NCBI RefSeq assembly: GCF_030816015.1
Contig: NZ_JAUSXN010000001.1
Coordinates: 4,526,001 to 4,590,000 of the forward strand
Length of the DNA: 64,000 nt
Reading direction: 5' to 3'
From: Pedobacter sp. W3I1
Lineage (GTDB): Bacteria > Bacteroidota > Bacteroidia > Sphingobacteriales > Sphingobacteriaceae
The first letter of the stretch is position 1. Every line of letters starts with the position of its first letter. Shown here in pieces: positions 1 to 7,744 of the stretch. A program made the translations under genes and the position numbers. The notes beneath the pieces are model-generated. The model saw only the letters and a program-made list of their open reading frames with translations. It did no database searches and had not been told where the DNA came from.

Positions 1-856
1 CGAAGATCTCCAGTTTTAGTGCATTTTTTCCATTTACACGAAAAAAAGAGTTGGCCCTGTTTTCCTGAAAATAAATTTTTGCAATATCACTTATCTTACA
101 ATTGCTATTGCCGATTTTCATTTCTCTTATCTTTTCCAGATCTAAACTTTTATTTTTAGACTTAACATACGCGGCATTGCCATATAACTCCACCTTTCCT
201 GGCTGGAACTCTTCAGTTGACTGTTGCAGAGATTTGAGAATATCGATAGATCCAAGCTGGTAACCAGTCATTTTTCTTTGATTAAATTCTATAATCAGCA
301 CCATGGGATTATCACCATAAAGTTCGACAGCGCTCACACCTGAAACCGTATTTAATTCCTTTTTAATGATCAATTCACAGTGTTCACGTATTTGAGAACT
401 GGGCATGTCACTGAACAGGTCATATGTAAGAACAGGTTTAGATGCAGCATTTGCAAGCTTGTTCGGATCGCTGCTGACAATCGGAAAGGAGACGTCCTTT
501 GGCAGTTTGCTTCTTATTCTTCTTAGCAACGAAATAACCTCAAACCTTTTCATCGCCATATCTACTCCCTGATGAAAAGTTAACGATACAATCCCGTGAC
601 CACTGTTAGACTGAGAGGTTATTCTTTTCAGGTCTTTCATCTGTGAAAATAGATTTTCCAGCATAGCAGTCCCTTTATTTTCGGTTTCCTCCGGAGATGC
701 ACCGGGAACCGTAAAACTAACTATGAGATTCTGTCCCTTGACCTCATTTGAAATATTGAGGTTTAGCCGAAAAACACAAAAGCAAGAAAGCAAAATGATG
801 GCAAAAAAAAATATGATGGTCCTAAATGGACGACTGTCAGTATGAGCGTTTTTCAT
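1..856 (-). CDS. RND-family efflux permease, N-terminal part (cut by window edge)
   Basis: About 285 N-terminal residues are visible; the rest lies beyond base 1. The start is the ATG at 856-854, which overlaps the end of the upstream regulator gene by 20 bases. After a short cytoplasmic N-terminus, residues about 12-31 form one membrane helix. A periplasmic porter-like region follows, with the order expected for AcrB/CusA/MexB-type inner-membrane pumps (VPGASPEE near residue 51, then a run about preventing KELNTVSGVSAVELYG-type pairing, then LKLEIF at the edge). The family exports drugs, metals or lipids by proton antiport together with a periplasmic adaptor and an outer-membrane channel. 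The overlap suggests co-transcription with the regulator and the O-antigen ligase-like gene upstream. Substrate cannot be told from this fragment. Confidence 0.8.
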   Translation of the reverse strand, partial: MKNAHTDSRPFRTIIFFFAIILLSCFCVFRLNLNISNEVKGQNLIVSFTVPGASPEETENKGTAMLENLFSQMKDLKRITSQSNSGHGIVSLTFHQGVDMAMKRFEVISLLRRIRSKLPKDVSFPIVSSDPNKLANAASKPVLTYDLFSDMPSSQIREHCELIIKKELNTVSGVSAVELYGDNPMVLIIEFNQRKMTGYQLGSIDILKSLQQSTEEFQPGKVELYGNAAYVKSKNKSLDLEKIREMKIGNSNCKISDIAKIYFQENRANSFFRVNGKNALKLEIF

Positions 857-1163
857 CAAGAATTTTAATTATGGAGTTGAGTTTCTCATTGAGCGTAAAA
901 AAATCTTCTCCGGTTATATTTTCAGAGCCGCTTTTTTCCTCTAAAAGATTATTCTCGGAAAGCACTAGAAGTATAAGTTTCTGGATACTGATCTGATAAA
1001 CTTCCGAAATCAAAAATAATTTGGAGTGCGGAACCTCTCCTATATCATTCTCCCATTTATTGTAGGTCGATCTGCTGATAAAAAGGAGGTCAGCAACCTG
1101 TTGCTGGCTAAGATTACGTTTAGTCCTTAATACTAAAAGGACATTTCTCATGGAGATGTTCAT
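837..1163 (-). CDS. XRE/Cro-type helix-turn-helix regulator, 108 aa
   Basis: A small DNA-binding protein with one lambda-repressor-type HTH at about residues 5-60: LSQQQVADLLFISRSTYNKW gives the two helices, and the WENDIGEVP segment follows the recognition helix. The C-terminal 45 residues are polar and probably helical, perhaps for dimer formation. Its ATG overlaps the stop of the upstream gene in an ATGA arrangement, and its own 3' end overlaps the start of the RND permease, so all three genes are probably translated from one message. It may control this cluster, but no operator could be identified. Confidence 0.75.
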   Translation of the reverse strand: MNISMRNVLLVLRTKRNLSQQQVADLLFISRSTYNKWENDIGEVPHSKLFLISEVYQISIQKLILLVLSENNLLEEKSGSENITGEDFFTLNEKLNSIIKILDEKRSY

Positions 1164-2989
1164 CTATTTAAATTTATCTGGTCCAGTACTCTTTGGGCTT
1201 CTTCCCGGATGACATCTACCTGATAAGATTGTACTTTGATCGGCATATTTAATATTTGCCGCGCTATAGTGATAGCTTCCGTTGAATCATGATTTAAAAA
1301 ATAAGCACGCATCAGGTCTTTCCGATAGGTAAACTTATTAGGAATCCAAGCACTCAGGAAACGGAGATCTGATATCGCGCTGGAGTACTGTTTCATCTTC
1401 ATCTTTATCTGTGAAGACTTATATAAAATCCGGGCTTTTGGACCATCAAGCGACGCCTTTTCTAATAGCTCGATTGATTGTTGTTGACGTTTTTCGGTCA
1501 ACATCAATAACTCAGCATAATCTGTCAGGAAATTAGGTTCATCATGCAGTTTTTGATATAGTATTTGATATTTCTGATCGATAGCAGCAAAACTCACCTT
1601 CTCATCAGTATACTGTTTTTTAATACTGCCCCATTCAAAAACTGCTACAGATTTTGGGAACGTTACCCATAAAAGGTAAGCCAGCAATGAAAATACGGCA
1701 ACAGTAATCCCCCTAAAAAGATTAGGGGAAAAATTAAGATACCAAGCCGAAAGCTTCCAGTCCGATGTACAGACTAATGAAATTACACATGTTATAAATA
1801 TTACTATAATAAGATTTGTGTGCAGGGGGTAAGAAGTTAATGAGCAGATTAGTATTGCAGCTACTGTTAATTTAAGATTTAGTCGGTCTTTGAAAGTGTT
1901 CACTCCTCTACTTTTTAATAAAAGGAGTAAAAAAACAATCACTAAGAAAAAACCGATGAAACCTAATTCCTTGAAAAAATTAATATACTCATTGAAAGCC
2001 AGAAAATTCTCACCAGCATTTAAAATTTCCCGCTCATCGGCAATCGGGCTTCCGGCCAAATACTTAGCTTGCCAATAAGGAAAACTCTTCCCGAATTCAC
2101 CAAGACCAAGCCCGTTCAAAAAATTGGCATCCCAATTTACAAATGAAATTTTCCAAATTAACAAACGACCAGACACCGACATTTTTTTTGCTGAATATAA
2201 ATTATGACATAAAATAAAAACAACAGTTGTTGCAAATAGCACGCTCGTTAGCGCTAAAAATCTATAGGCTATAAAAAACCTTTTAATCTTTAAAGCGTAG
2301 CTATGCCAAAGCATCAGAATGCAGATAATCAAGAATGCCAATACTGCAGTCCTTGCTTTTGTCATTAAAACCACCGTAAGGATAAAAGCAGAAACTATGA
2401 TACAGAAGGTTACTTGGATAATAACACGGGAGCCTTGCGAAATCGAGAATTTTCTAACAAAACCATCAAAAATATAGAGGGTGTTAGGGAAACATATAAC
2501 TAGAAATGAAGAGTAAATACCCGAATTCATCATCGTTCCGTATAACCGTTGGGACATGCTATCCTGGTCTAGCGTTAATATCTGATATATACCAACTACC
2601 AACTGAATAATAAAACAAAGGTTAATTAACTTTAGCATAAACCTTAGCTCCAGCTTCGAAAAATTACAGCTGAAAAGACCAGTTAAGAGAAGGAGCAAAA
2701 TACTAAGAGTATTAACCGCATGTTCATTACTGGATTTCAGCCCCAAAATGTAGATGATTATCGGTAGGAGTATTATAGGAATTATAAATTTCCATTTTTG
2801 GGAGCTCAATTGCCTCTGCCCCTGATTCGATGCAAAAAAAATTAAACCGGATACACAACAAAATAAGAGGACATAATAGTGGTCATTTATTTCAATCTCA
2901 TAATTGAAGGAAAACTGATAGCTAAACATAAAGTAAAGCAGAGCGATTGGCAATATTGCACGATGCAAAAGTGTGAGCGTTAATTTCAT
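1160..2989 (-). CDS. O-antigen ligase/polymerase-like membrane protein with TPR-like C-terminus
   Basis: A 609-residue polytopic protein. Residues 1 to about 440 contain roughly twelve hydrophobic segments and a larger periplasmic loop (GRLLIWKISFVNWDANFLNG followed by GLGEFGKSFP), the layout of the Wzy/WaaL O-antigen ligase family. The last 150 residues are soluble and contain helical pairs like tetratricopeptide repeats (YQILYQKLHDEPNFLTDYAE, then KMKMKQYSSAISDLRFLSAW). Family members move glycan chains from undecaprenyl carrier to an acceptor at the outer face of the inner membrane; the substrate here is unknown. The start is the ATG at 2989. It leads the cluster that continues through the HTH regulator and the RND permease. 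Confidence 0.72.
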   Translation of the reverse strand: MKLTLTLLHRAILPIALLYFMFSYQFSFNYEIEINDHYYVLLFCCVSGLIFFASNQGQRQLSSQKWKFIIPIILLPIIIYILGLKSSNEHAVNTLSILLLLLTGLFSCNFSKLELRFMLKLINLCFIIQLVVGIYQILTLDQDSMSQRLYGTMMNSGIYSSFLVICFPNTLYIFDGFVRKFSISQGSRVIIQVTFCIIVSAFILTVVLMTKARTAVLAFLIICILMLWHSYALKIKRFFIAYRFLALTSVLFATTVVFILCHNLYSAKKMSVSGRLLIWKISFVNWDANFLNGLGLGEFGKSFPYWQAKYLAGSPIADEREILNAGENFLAFNEYINFFKELGFIGFFLVIVFLLLLLKSRGVNTFKDRLNLKLTVAAILICSLTSYPLHTNLIIVIFITCVISLVCTSDWKLSAWYLNFSPNLFRGITVAVFSLLAYLLWVTFPKSVAVFEWGSIKKQYTDEKVSFAAIDQKYQILYQKLHDEPNFLTDYAELLMLTEKRQQQSIELLEKASLDGPKARILYKSSQIKMKMKQYSSAISDLRFLSAWIPNKFTYRKDLMRAYFLNHDSTEAITIARQILNMPIKVQSYQVDVIREEAQRVLDQINLNR

Positions 2990-3079
2990 TTTTTTGGTTA
3001 GAAGATATTTCCCGTACCTGGGACAAATAATTAATAAATCGTTTTAGTAATGACAACACAGCTTAGCAAATGAACTTAT

Positions 3080-3100
3080 TTACATAGGCTAGCTATGTAA
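3080..3100. promoter_or_regulatory. Perfect 8-bp inverted repeat upstream of the O-antigen ligase-like gene
   Basis: TTACATAG and CTATGTAA are separated by GCTAG, about 90 bases upstream of the ATG at 2989. The symmetry and position suit a dimeric regulator site, possibly for the XRE-type protein of this cluster. There is no direct evidence of binding. Confidence 0.35.
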
Positions 3101-3463
3101 TTCGAGCATCATTTGAAAATGTTATACTACTTTAAAAGGCTAGTTAGTTAGATATTTCACTGCAGTAAAATAAATAAATGCCATGATATCGCACTTAAGC
3201 GACGGCTTTAGGGAATTTTGAGTAGGGAGCGTCATAGTTAATCGTTTTAGTAGATAAGATGACCCTAATATAGTTTAATTTCTTAAAAAAAGAAATTTTT
3301 TTGCTACAAAAAAACTTTTGGAAAACTAAACCCAAACCTTTGTTTTGGTAACAGCCAAAATCTGTAAAACTGTGATACTTGCAGGTTTTGTATTTGCATC
3401 GCTTAAAAAATTAAGAATTTATGGTTCTTCCCCATTTTCTCTGAAATATGCAGTGTAGATTAT

Positions 3464-3493
3464 AAAAAAAAGCGCCTCAATCCTGAAAGCGCT
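3464..3493 (-). terminator. Possible intrinsic terminator reading leftward
   Basis: Read on the minus strand, AGCGC and GCGCT form a stem around a 13-base loop and are followed by eight T. No minus-strand gene that it would serve lies directly to the right, so it may belong to a lost gene. Confidence 0.35.
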
Positions 3494-3742
3494 AGTTTAG
3501 ATAAAAAGTGCAGACCCTATAGGTTTGCAGCGCGAAAATAGAAAATAGCTCCGAAATAGAGGAAGCTTAGTCAAAAAAATTATTAATTAATATCCCTGTC
3601 TTGCATACAAACTGTCCTGTCAGGGACAGACGCGGCATCCTTTTGGAACAAAAGATACAGCAGATGGCCCGGCCCGCGGGGAACGCCAAAAACGATCCAA
3701 GCCGTTTCTTAATACTAACCAAACCACACCCATTTTACCGAC

Positions 3743-3768
3743 ACAAACAAACAAACAAACAAACAAAC
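3743..3768. repeat. Tetranucleotide microsatellite, (ACAA)6.5
   Basis: Six and a half exact tandem copies of ACAA. Tracts like this can change length by slippage. It lies inside an unassigned minus-strand open frame (3620-3931), not in a recognised gene. Confidence 0.85.
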
Positions 3769-3934
3769 CTTTATCAGCCATCATAAAACCAATTATAGAA
3801 ATGAATATGAAACTGTTTATCGAGATAAGAACAGTTGTTCCATAGATGACCGGATTATACCAATAGCGAAAATCAAGGGAAAAATACGGATACGGCAATA
3901 AAAAGTATGGCAACATTGCCGTTCTGGCCAATAG

Positions 3935-4545
3935 CCTGTAAATATGAAAACTACTTGTTTTTATTCCAGGTGTTTATTAAGTTTAATAAACAAACCTTTA
4001 TGAACCAGAACCCCATTGTATTATACATAGACGCCAACAACAATCACAGCTTTCTGAGCTATACCCAAGATCCAGATAAGATTTCTAAAAATATCAATCA
4101 TTTTGGAGAAGAATATGCCCAAGATATAGAAATACAAAAATCTATCTACACCGATGATGTCGTAAGCATAAACATTGTTGGAAAATACATTTGCATTTTA
4201 CATACAAATACAGATTTCCAAAGGATGCTGCTTTTTGATTCTATGGCTATTTCGGATGTGGATATGGTGGAGACTTTTTTATCCAAACTATACAATAGCG
4301 CGTTATCTGACGATTTCTTATACAAACTTGAATATCTAAAGTCTCATTCTTCCCGGTCTTTTTATCCAGTTTTGTTAAGCAGTAATATCCCTTCTCCTGA
4401 ATAAAACTTCATGTCAATTTCGTATTTCCCATTTGACGCTTTTACTTGTGGACCTACAAAGAATCTAGCCCTGGAAAAACTTAAGCCGACAATCCGGTAT
4501 TCTAGCCCCAAATTCGCAAAAAACGGTTGTTCCATTAAAAAATTT
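3935..4545. repeat. Long direct repeat, copy 1 (contains the 4000-4404 gene)
   Basis: About 610 bases that align, with scattered differences and small gaps, to 6645-7256. The similarity begins upstream of the start codon and runs about 140 bases past the stop. The two copies flank the IS110-family element. Confidence 0.85.
4000..4404 (+). CDS. Unrecognised 134-aa protein, paralog 1
   Basis: I do not recognise the family. The protein is acidic, soluble and without a signal peptide or membrane segment, and has a predicted mixed alpha/beta pattern (PIVLYIDANNN at the start, VVSINIVGKYICILH in the middle, a helical stretch around VDMVETFLSKLYNSAL). The start is the ATG at 4000, since both paralogs keep it; an upstream in-frame extension is less conserved. 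Compared with the copy at 6713, substitutions are about two-thirds synonymous and the only gap is one whole codon, so both copies have evolved as protein-coding genes. Neighbourhood (IS element, no partner gene) gives no clue to function. A small immunity-type protein is one guess, with no direct support. Confidence 0.65.
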   Translation: MNQNPIVLYIDANNNHSFLSYTQDPDKISKNINHFGEEYAQDIEIQKSIYTDDVVSINIVGKYICILHTNTDFQRMLLFDSMAISDVDMVETFLSKLYNSALSDDFLYKLEYLKSHSSRSFYPVLLSSNIPSPE

Positions 4546-4802
4546 ACCCTAATCAGAATTTAGCTCTTCTGGATCACGAAACCACGCAAGGACGCCATTT
4601 TACTACCCCAGAACCAGACATCGCAGTAATCATATTTTACCTGTTTCCATCCCTTTCCTTCAACTCGATCTCTCCTAAAGCCTTGACCGCCGCATCAAAG
4701 CACAGCACCAGATTCCCATGATCCATCCAACTCCTGCGCCGATCCTATTTTAAAAAACTAAATTGATTAAATCACCTTTGATGTTTAAATTTGTTTAAAA
4801 GC
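4405..4802. other. Intergenic stretch between paralog 1 and the tandem repeat
   Basis: The first 140 bases belong to the long direct repeat. The remainder shows no open frame or motif that I can support. Confidence 0.5.
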
Positions 4803-5049
4803 GACCGGAATACCGCATGTATTGAATAAACCGGATTTGAAATGATGCCCCATCAAAATTTAATTAATTGACCATTATTGTCGGGAGAAGACTCAAGTTC
4901 AGATCCAGGAAAGACCAATATAACAGAAAGAGGCCCGATAAATCCATGGACAGATCAAATTAAAAGGACGGTCAGGCGAATCAGAACCACTTCTAAGGTA
5001 AGACCTAATTTGCAGAAAAAGCCTAACCGTTCAAGATGGGGTTAAAAAA
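4803..5049 (+). repeat. Tandem 247-bp repeat, unit A, with bridge-RNA-like fold
   Basis: This unit is a diverged tandem copy of 5050-5296. Strongly shared blocks include TCGGGAGAAGACT, AGGAAAGACCAATA and TAAGACCTAA. A ten-base arm at 4968-4977 pairs with 5021-5030 with one mismatch, closing a loop of about 43 bases. It may be the left end of a second, otherwise lost, IS110-type element. Confidence 0.6.
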
Positions 5050-5296
5050 GACTGGAAAATTACCAATATTGAATAAATCGGATAGAAATATGCCCCATCA
5101 AAATTTAACTGATTGACCATGATTATCGGGAGAAGACTTAAGCTCAAATTAGGAAAGACCAATAGACCAGTAAGAGGCTCGATAAGCTCATGATCAGATC
5201 TAATAAAAAGGCGGCCAGGTGAGTCAGCGGTATTCTTAAAGATAAGACCTAAAGTGAAGTAAACGGCCTGACCGTTAGAGAGTGGGGGCTAAAAAA
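5050..5296 (+). ncRNA. Candidate IS110 bridge RNA region (tandem repeat unit B)
   Basis: Elements of the IS110 group are known to carry a structured bridge RNA in the non-coding left end, just upstream of the transposase gene; this unit ends ten bases before the transposase ATG. Arm 5211-5220 pairs with 5266-5275 (including G-T pairs) around a loop of about 43 bases. The same stem exists in unit A with different bases, so pairing is kept while sequence changes. The exact RNA ends, promoter and guide loops were not determined, and the identification as a bridge RNA is inference from position and fold. Confidence 0.45.
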
Positions 5297-5305
5297 CAAT
5301 CGCCT

Positions 5306-6357
5306 ATGAATACCTTGAATAAAACAAAAAAATATGTCTATTTCATCGGAATTGACATATCAAAAGAAACCCTGGATATCGCCGTCATGGTTCAGGGATC
5401 TATTTTGATCCACAATACCATCCCCAATGAACCAAAAGCGATCAAAGACCACATGATGCACTTGAAAGCTTCTTTCAAGTTTACTGCCAGAAATGCTGTC
5501 GTTGGAATGGAAAATACCGGTATATACAGTAACCATCTGATCAAAAAACTGGAGACACTTAAAATCGATACCGTTGTGGATTCGCCTCTTCATATTAAAA
5601 ATTCCATGGGCACAGTCAGGGGCAAAACCGATAAAAAAGATGCAGAAAGAATCGCGCTGTACCTCTACAAATCCAGGGATGTATTACGGTTAAGATTGCC
5701 AAGCGGCCAATCCTCGAACAGCTGGGCAGTCTGTCCGCTTTGAGAAAGCGGTTACAATCGCTTCATATCGCGATGCGGGTACCCTTAAAAGAGAATACAG
5801 GCTTTGTGAAGAAAGGCCTGATCGAACAGAACAACAGGCTTTGCTCCAGAAGTATCGATGCACTCAGACTGGATATAAAGGATGTTGAGGATTCAATCGA
5901 GGCGACATGGAAAGCGGATGAAGAAACAAACCGGCTGATGACCTTAATGCAGTCAGTGCCCTGTGTCGGGCCCGTGGTCGCCCTGGAAATCCTCATCTGC
6001 ACCAACGAATTCAAAAACGTAAGGACCATTAAACAGTTTGCATCTTACGCCGGAATAGCGCCCTTCCCTTATAAATCGGGAACCACAGTCAGTAAGAAAA
6101 CCCGGACATCAAAAATTGCCAATAAAAAAGTGAAAGCGCTTTTACATACCTCAGCTGTCCTGGCCAGAAGGTTTATCCCGGATATTAAGGCTTACTATCA
6201 CCGTAAAATGGATATAGAGGGAAAACACAAAATGTCAGTACTCAATGCAATCCGATTAAAGATCGCTGCACGGGTATATTCCTGTGTAAAAAACAATAGA
6301 TTGTATGAGAAAAAGTATGAATACAAACCTTGCACAGATCTGCACCGGCCGCCTTGA
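5306..6357 (+). pseudogene. IS110-family transposase, disrupted by one frameshift
   Basis: The N-terminal RuvC-like DEDD domain starts with YFIGIDISKETLDIAV, continues with GMENTGIY and has GKTDKKDAERIA, giving the acidic catalytic residues. The C-terminal Transposase_20 domain has SVPCVGPVVALEIL, FASYAGIAPFPYKSGTTVS (with the serine expected in this family) and KKVKALLHTSA. The reading frame breaks near 5710: restoring one A in the run CCAAGCGG would join LRLRLP to KRPILEQLGSLSALRKRL and give about 350 residues, the normal family length. The two pieces are 5306-5743 and 5740-6357. I prefer the ATG at 5306 over an upstream GTG at 5282. Confidence 0.88.
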
Positions 6358-6712
6358 CCAGCCAAGATCAATCAACCGATCTAGTATTATCCAAAGAACT
6401 ATTAAGTTTATGGCCAGCCAAGCTGTAAAATAAAACCACGGATATCCATCAGGGCTGGATTTAATCTTGGGCAAAATATTAACAGCTCGGCTTAGAGATG
6501 CATTTTTTCTACTACGCCGACTAATAGCGTACATACAAATAAGTTAATCACCACGCTATAACTTGCGACAAAGCCCCCCTGATATGTTCAGTCCAGAAAC
6601 TGGTCGGTCACGTAACCTGAGGAAGTTTGCGGATCAATAATAATTGCCTCCAAAATATGCAAACTATTTGTTTTTAAACAACCGGTTTATTAGGTTTAAG
6701 AAACAAATCTTT
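6358..6712. other. Stretch between the IS element and paralog 2
   Basis: It probably contains the right end of the IS110 element, but I see no marker for the exact border. The last 70 bases belong to the long direct repeat. A minus-strand open frame (6256-6534) overlaps the transposase and has no recognisable features. Confidence 0.4.
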
Positions 6713-7256
6713 ATGAACCAGAATCCAATTGTATTATACATAGACGCCGACAACAACAATCACAGCTTTCTGAGCTATACTCAAGATCCAGATAAGATTT
6801 CTAAAAATATCAATCATTTTGGAGCAGAATATGCCCAAGATATAGAAATACGAAAATCTATATACACCGATGATGTAGTAAGTATAAACATCGTTGGAAA
6901 ATATATTTGCATTTTACATACCAATACAGATTTCCAAAGGATGCTGCTTTTTGATTCTACGGCAGTTTCGGATGTGGATATGGTTGAAGCTTTTTTATCC
7001 AAACTATACAATAGCGCGTTATCCGATGATTTCTTATTCAAACTTGAATATCTAAAGTCTCATTCTTCCCGGTCTTTTTATCCAGTTTTGTTAAGCAGTG
7101 ATTTCCCTTCTCCTGAATAAAACTTCATATCAATTTCGTATTTCCCGTTGACGCTTTTACTTGCGGACCTACAAAAAATCTGTCCCTGGAAAAAACTCCC
7201 CGCCGACAATCCGGTACTTTGGTCCACATCCGCAAAAACAGTTGTTTATTAAAAAA
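6645..7256. repeat. Long direct repeat, copy 2 (contains the 6713-7120 gene)
   Basis: Second copy of the roughly 610-base segment at 3935-4545. The non-coding flanks have diverged more, with several small gaps, than the coding part. Confidence 0.85.
6713..7120 (+). CDS. Unrecognised 135-aa protein, paralog 2
   Basis: This protein is about 94% identical to the one at 4000-4404 and differs by one inserted aspartate codon and about seven substitutions, for example EEYAQ to AEYAQ and IQKSI to IRKSI. The many silent third-position changes point to selection on the protein. It has no signal peptide, membrane segment or known motif. Start ATG at 6713 is shared with the other copy. Function is unknown. 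Confidence 0.65.
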   Translation: MNQNPIVLYIDADNNNHSFLSYTQDPDKISKNINHFGAEYAQDIEIRKSIYTDDVVSINIVGKYICILHTNTDFQRMLLFDSTAVSDVDMVEAFLSKLYNSALSDDFLFKLEYLKSHSSRSFYPVLLSSDFPSPE

Positions 7257-7744
7257 TCACACCATTTTGTAGCCCTGCCAAAATGATTATCTTCATGCAT
7301 GCAAACCAAAAGCCCTCATCTCTTTCGTATAAACCCCGCTTTTAACCGCATTTTTTCTGTCGGTTTTATTTAATAACAACTATAAAGAAACAAAACCGAG
7401 CCTGTTCCTCCTACTCCGGAAAAGTCTTTCCAAAAGCATTTACCGTAATCTCTTGTAGGTATATTTCTTTTGCTCAATCGAACTACCACATTCTTCACCT
7501 GTGGAACCGGTAGCAGAATAAGAATAATACATACAGCACCAGGAAACATCAGATCATAATAATTCCGGGCAGTCAGCGTGTTTTGTCAATTGACTTATAG
7601 CTATGTTACTGCTCACGGATTAGTAATCACATAACTCGGCAGATAAGAGTTCAATCGGCTATTGTTTTGTAGCTTAACATTTTCTTTGAACGCGGAACGG
7701 GCGGCCATTTTTACCGAAATCCCCTTCCGTAGTACCCGCGCAGT
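7121..7744. other. Intergenic stretch, no gene seen
   Basis: The first 135 bases are part of the long direct repeat. The rest carries no open frame, hairpin or repeat that I can support. Both flanking genes end here (convergent). Confidence 0.5.

Larger units (their letters stand above)
2990..3999. other. Gene-poor stretch upstream of the O-antigen ligase-like gene
   Basis: No convincing gene was found here. It is very AT-rich except for a short GC-rich patch near 3664-3692. It contains a perfect inverted repeat (3080-3100), a hairpin with an adjacent A-run (3464-3493) and a tetranucleotide tract (3743-3768), listed separately. Open frames exist on both strands between 3601 and 3931 but have no recognisable domain. 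Confidence 0.6.
5050..6357 (+). mobile_element. IS110-family insertion sequence (ends approximate)
   Basis: The element is called from its transposase gene and the structured left-end region. IS110 elements have no clear terminal inverted repeats and often make no target duplication, so the borders given are only the outermost parts I can justify: the start of the second repeat unit and the transposase stop. It sits between the two paralogous genes at 4000 and 6713. The transposase is frameshifted, so this copy is probably inactive by itself. Confidence 0.7.

Noticed and set aside
3620..3931. Minus-strand open frame of 103 codons
   Set aside because: No domain, repetitive tract inside, low-complexity composition; not listed as a gene.
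5700..5750. Programmed frameshift in the transposase
   Set aside because: IS110 transposases are made from one frame and no slippery heptamer is seen; a missing A explains the break.
6256..6534. Minus-strand open frame of 92 codons with hydrophobic segment
   Set aside because: Overlaps the transposase coding strand and has no recognisable family.
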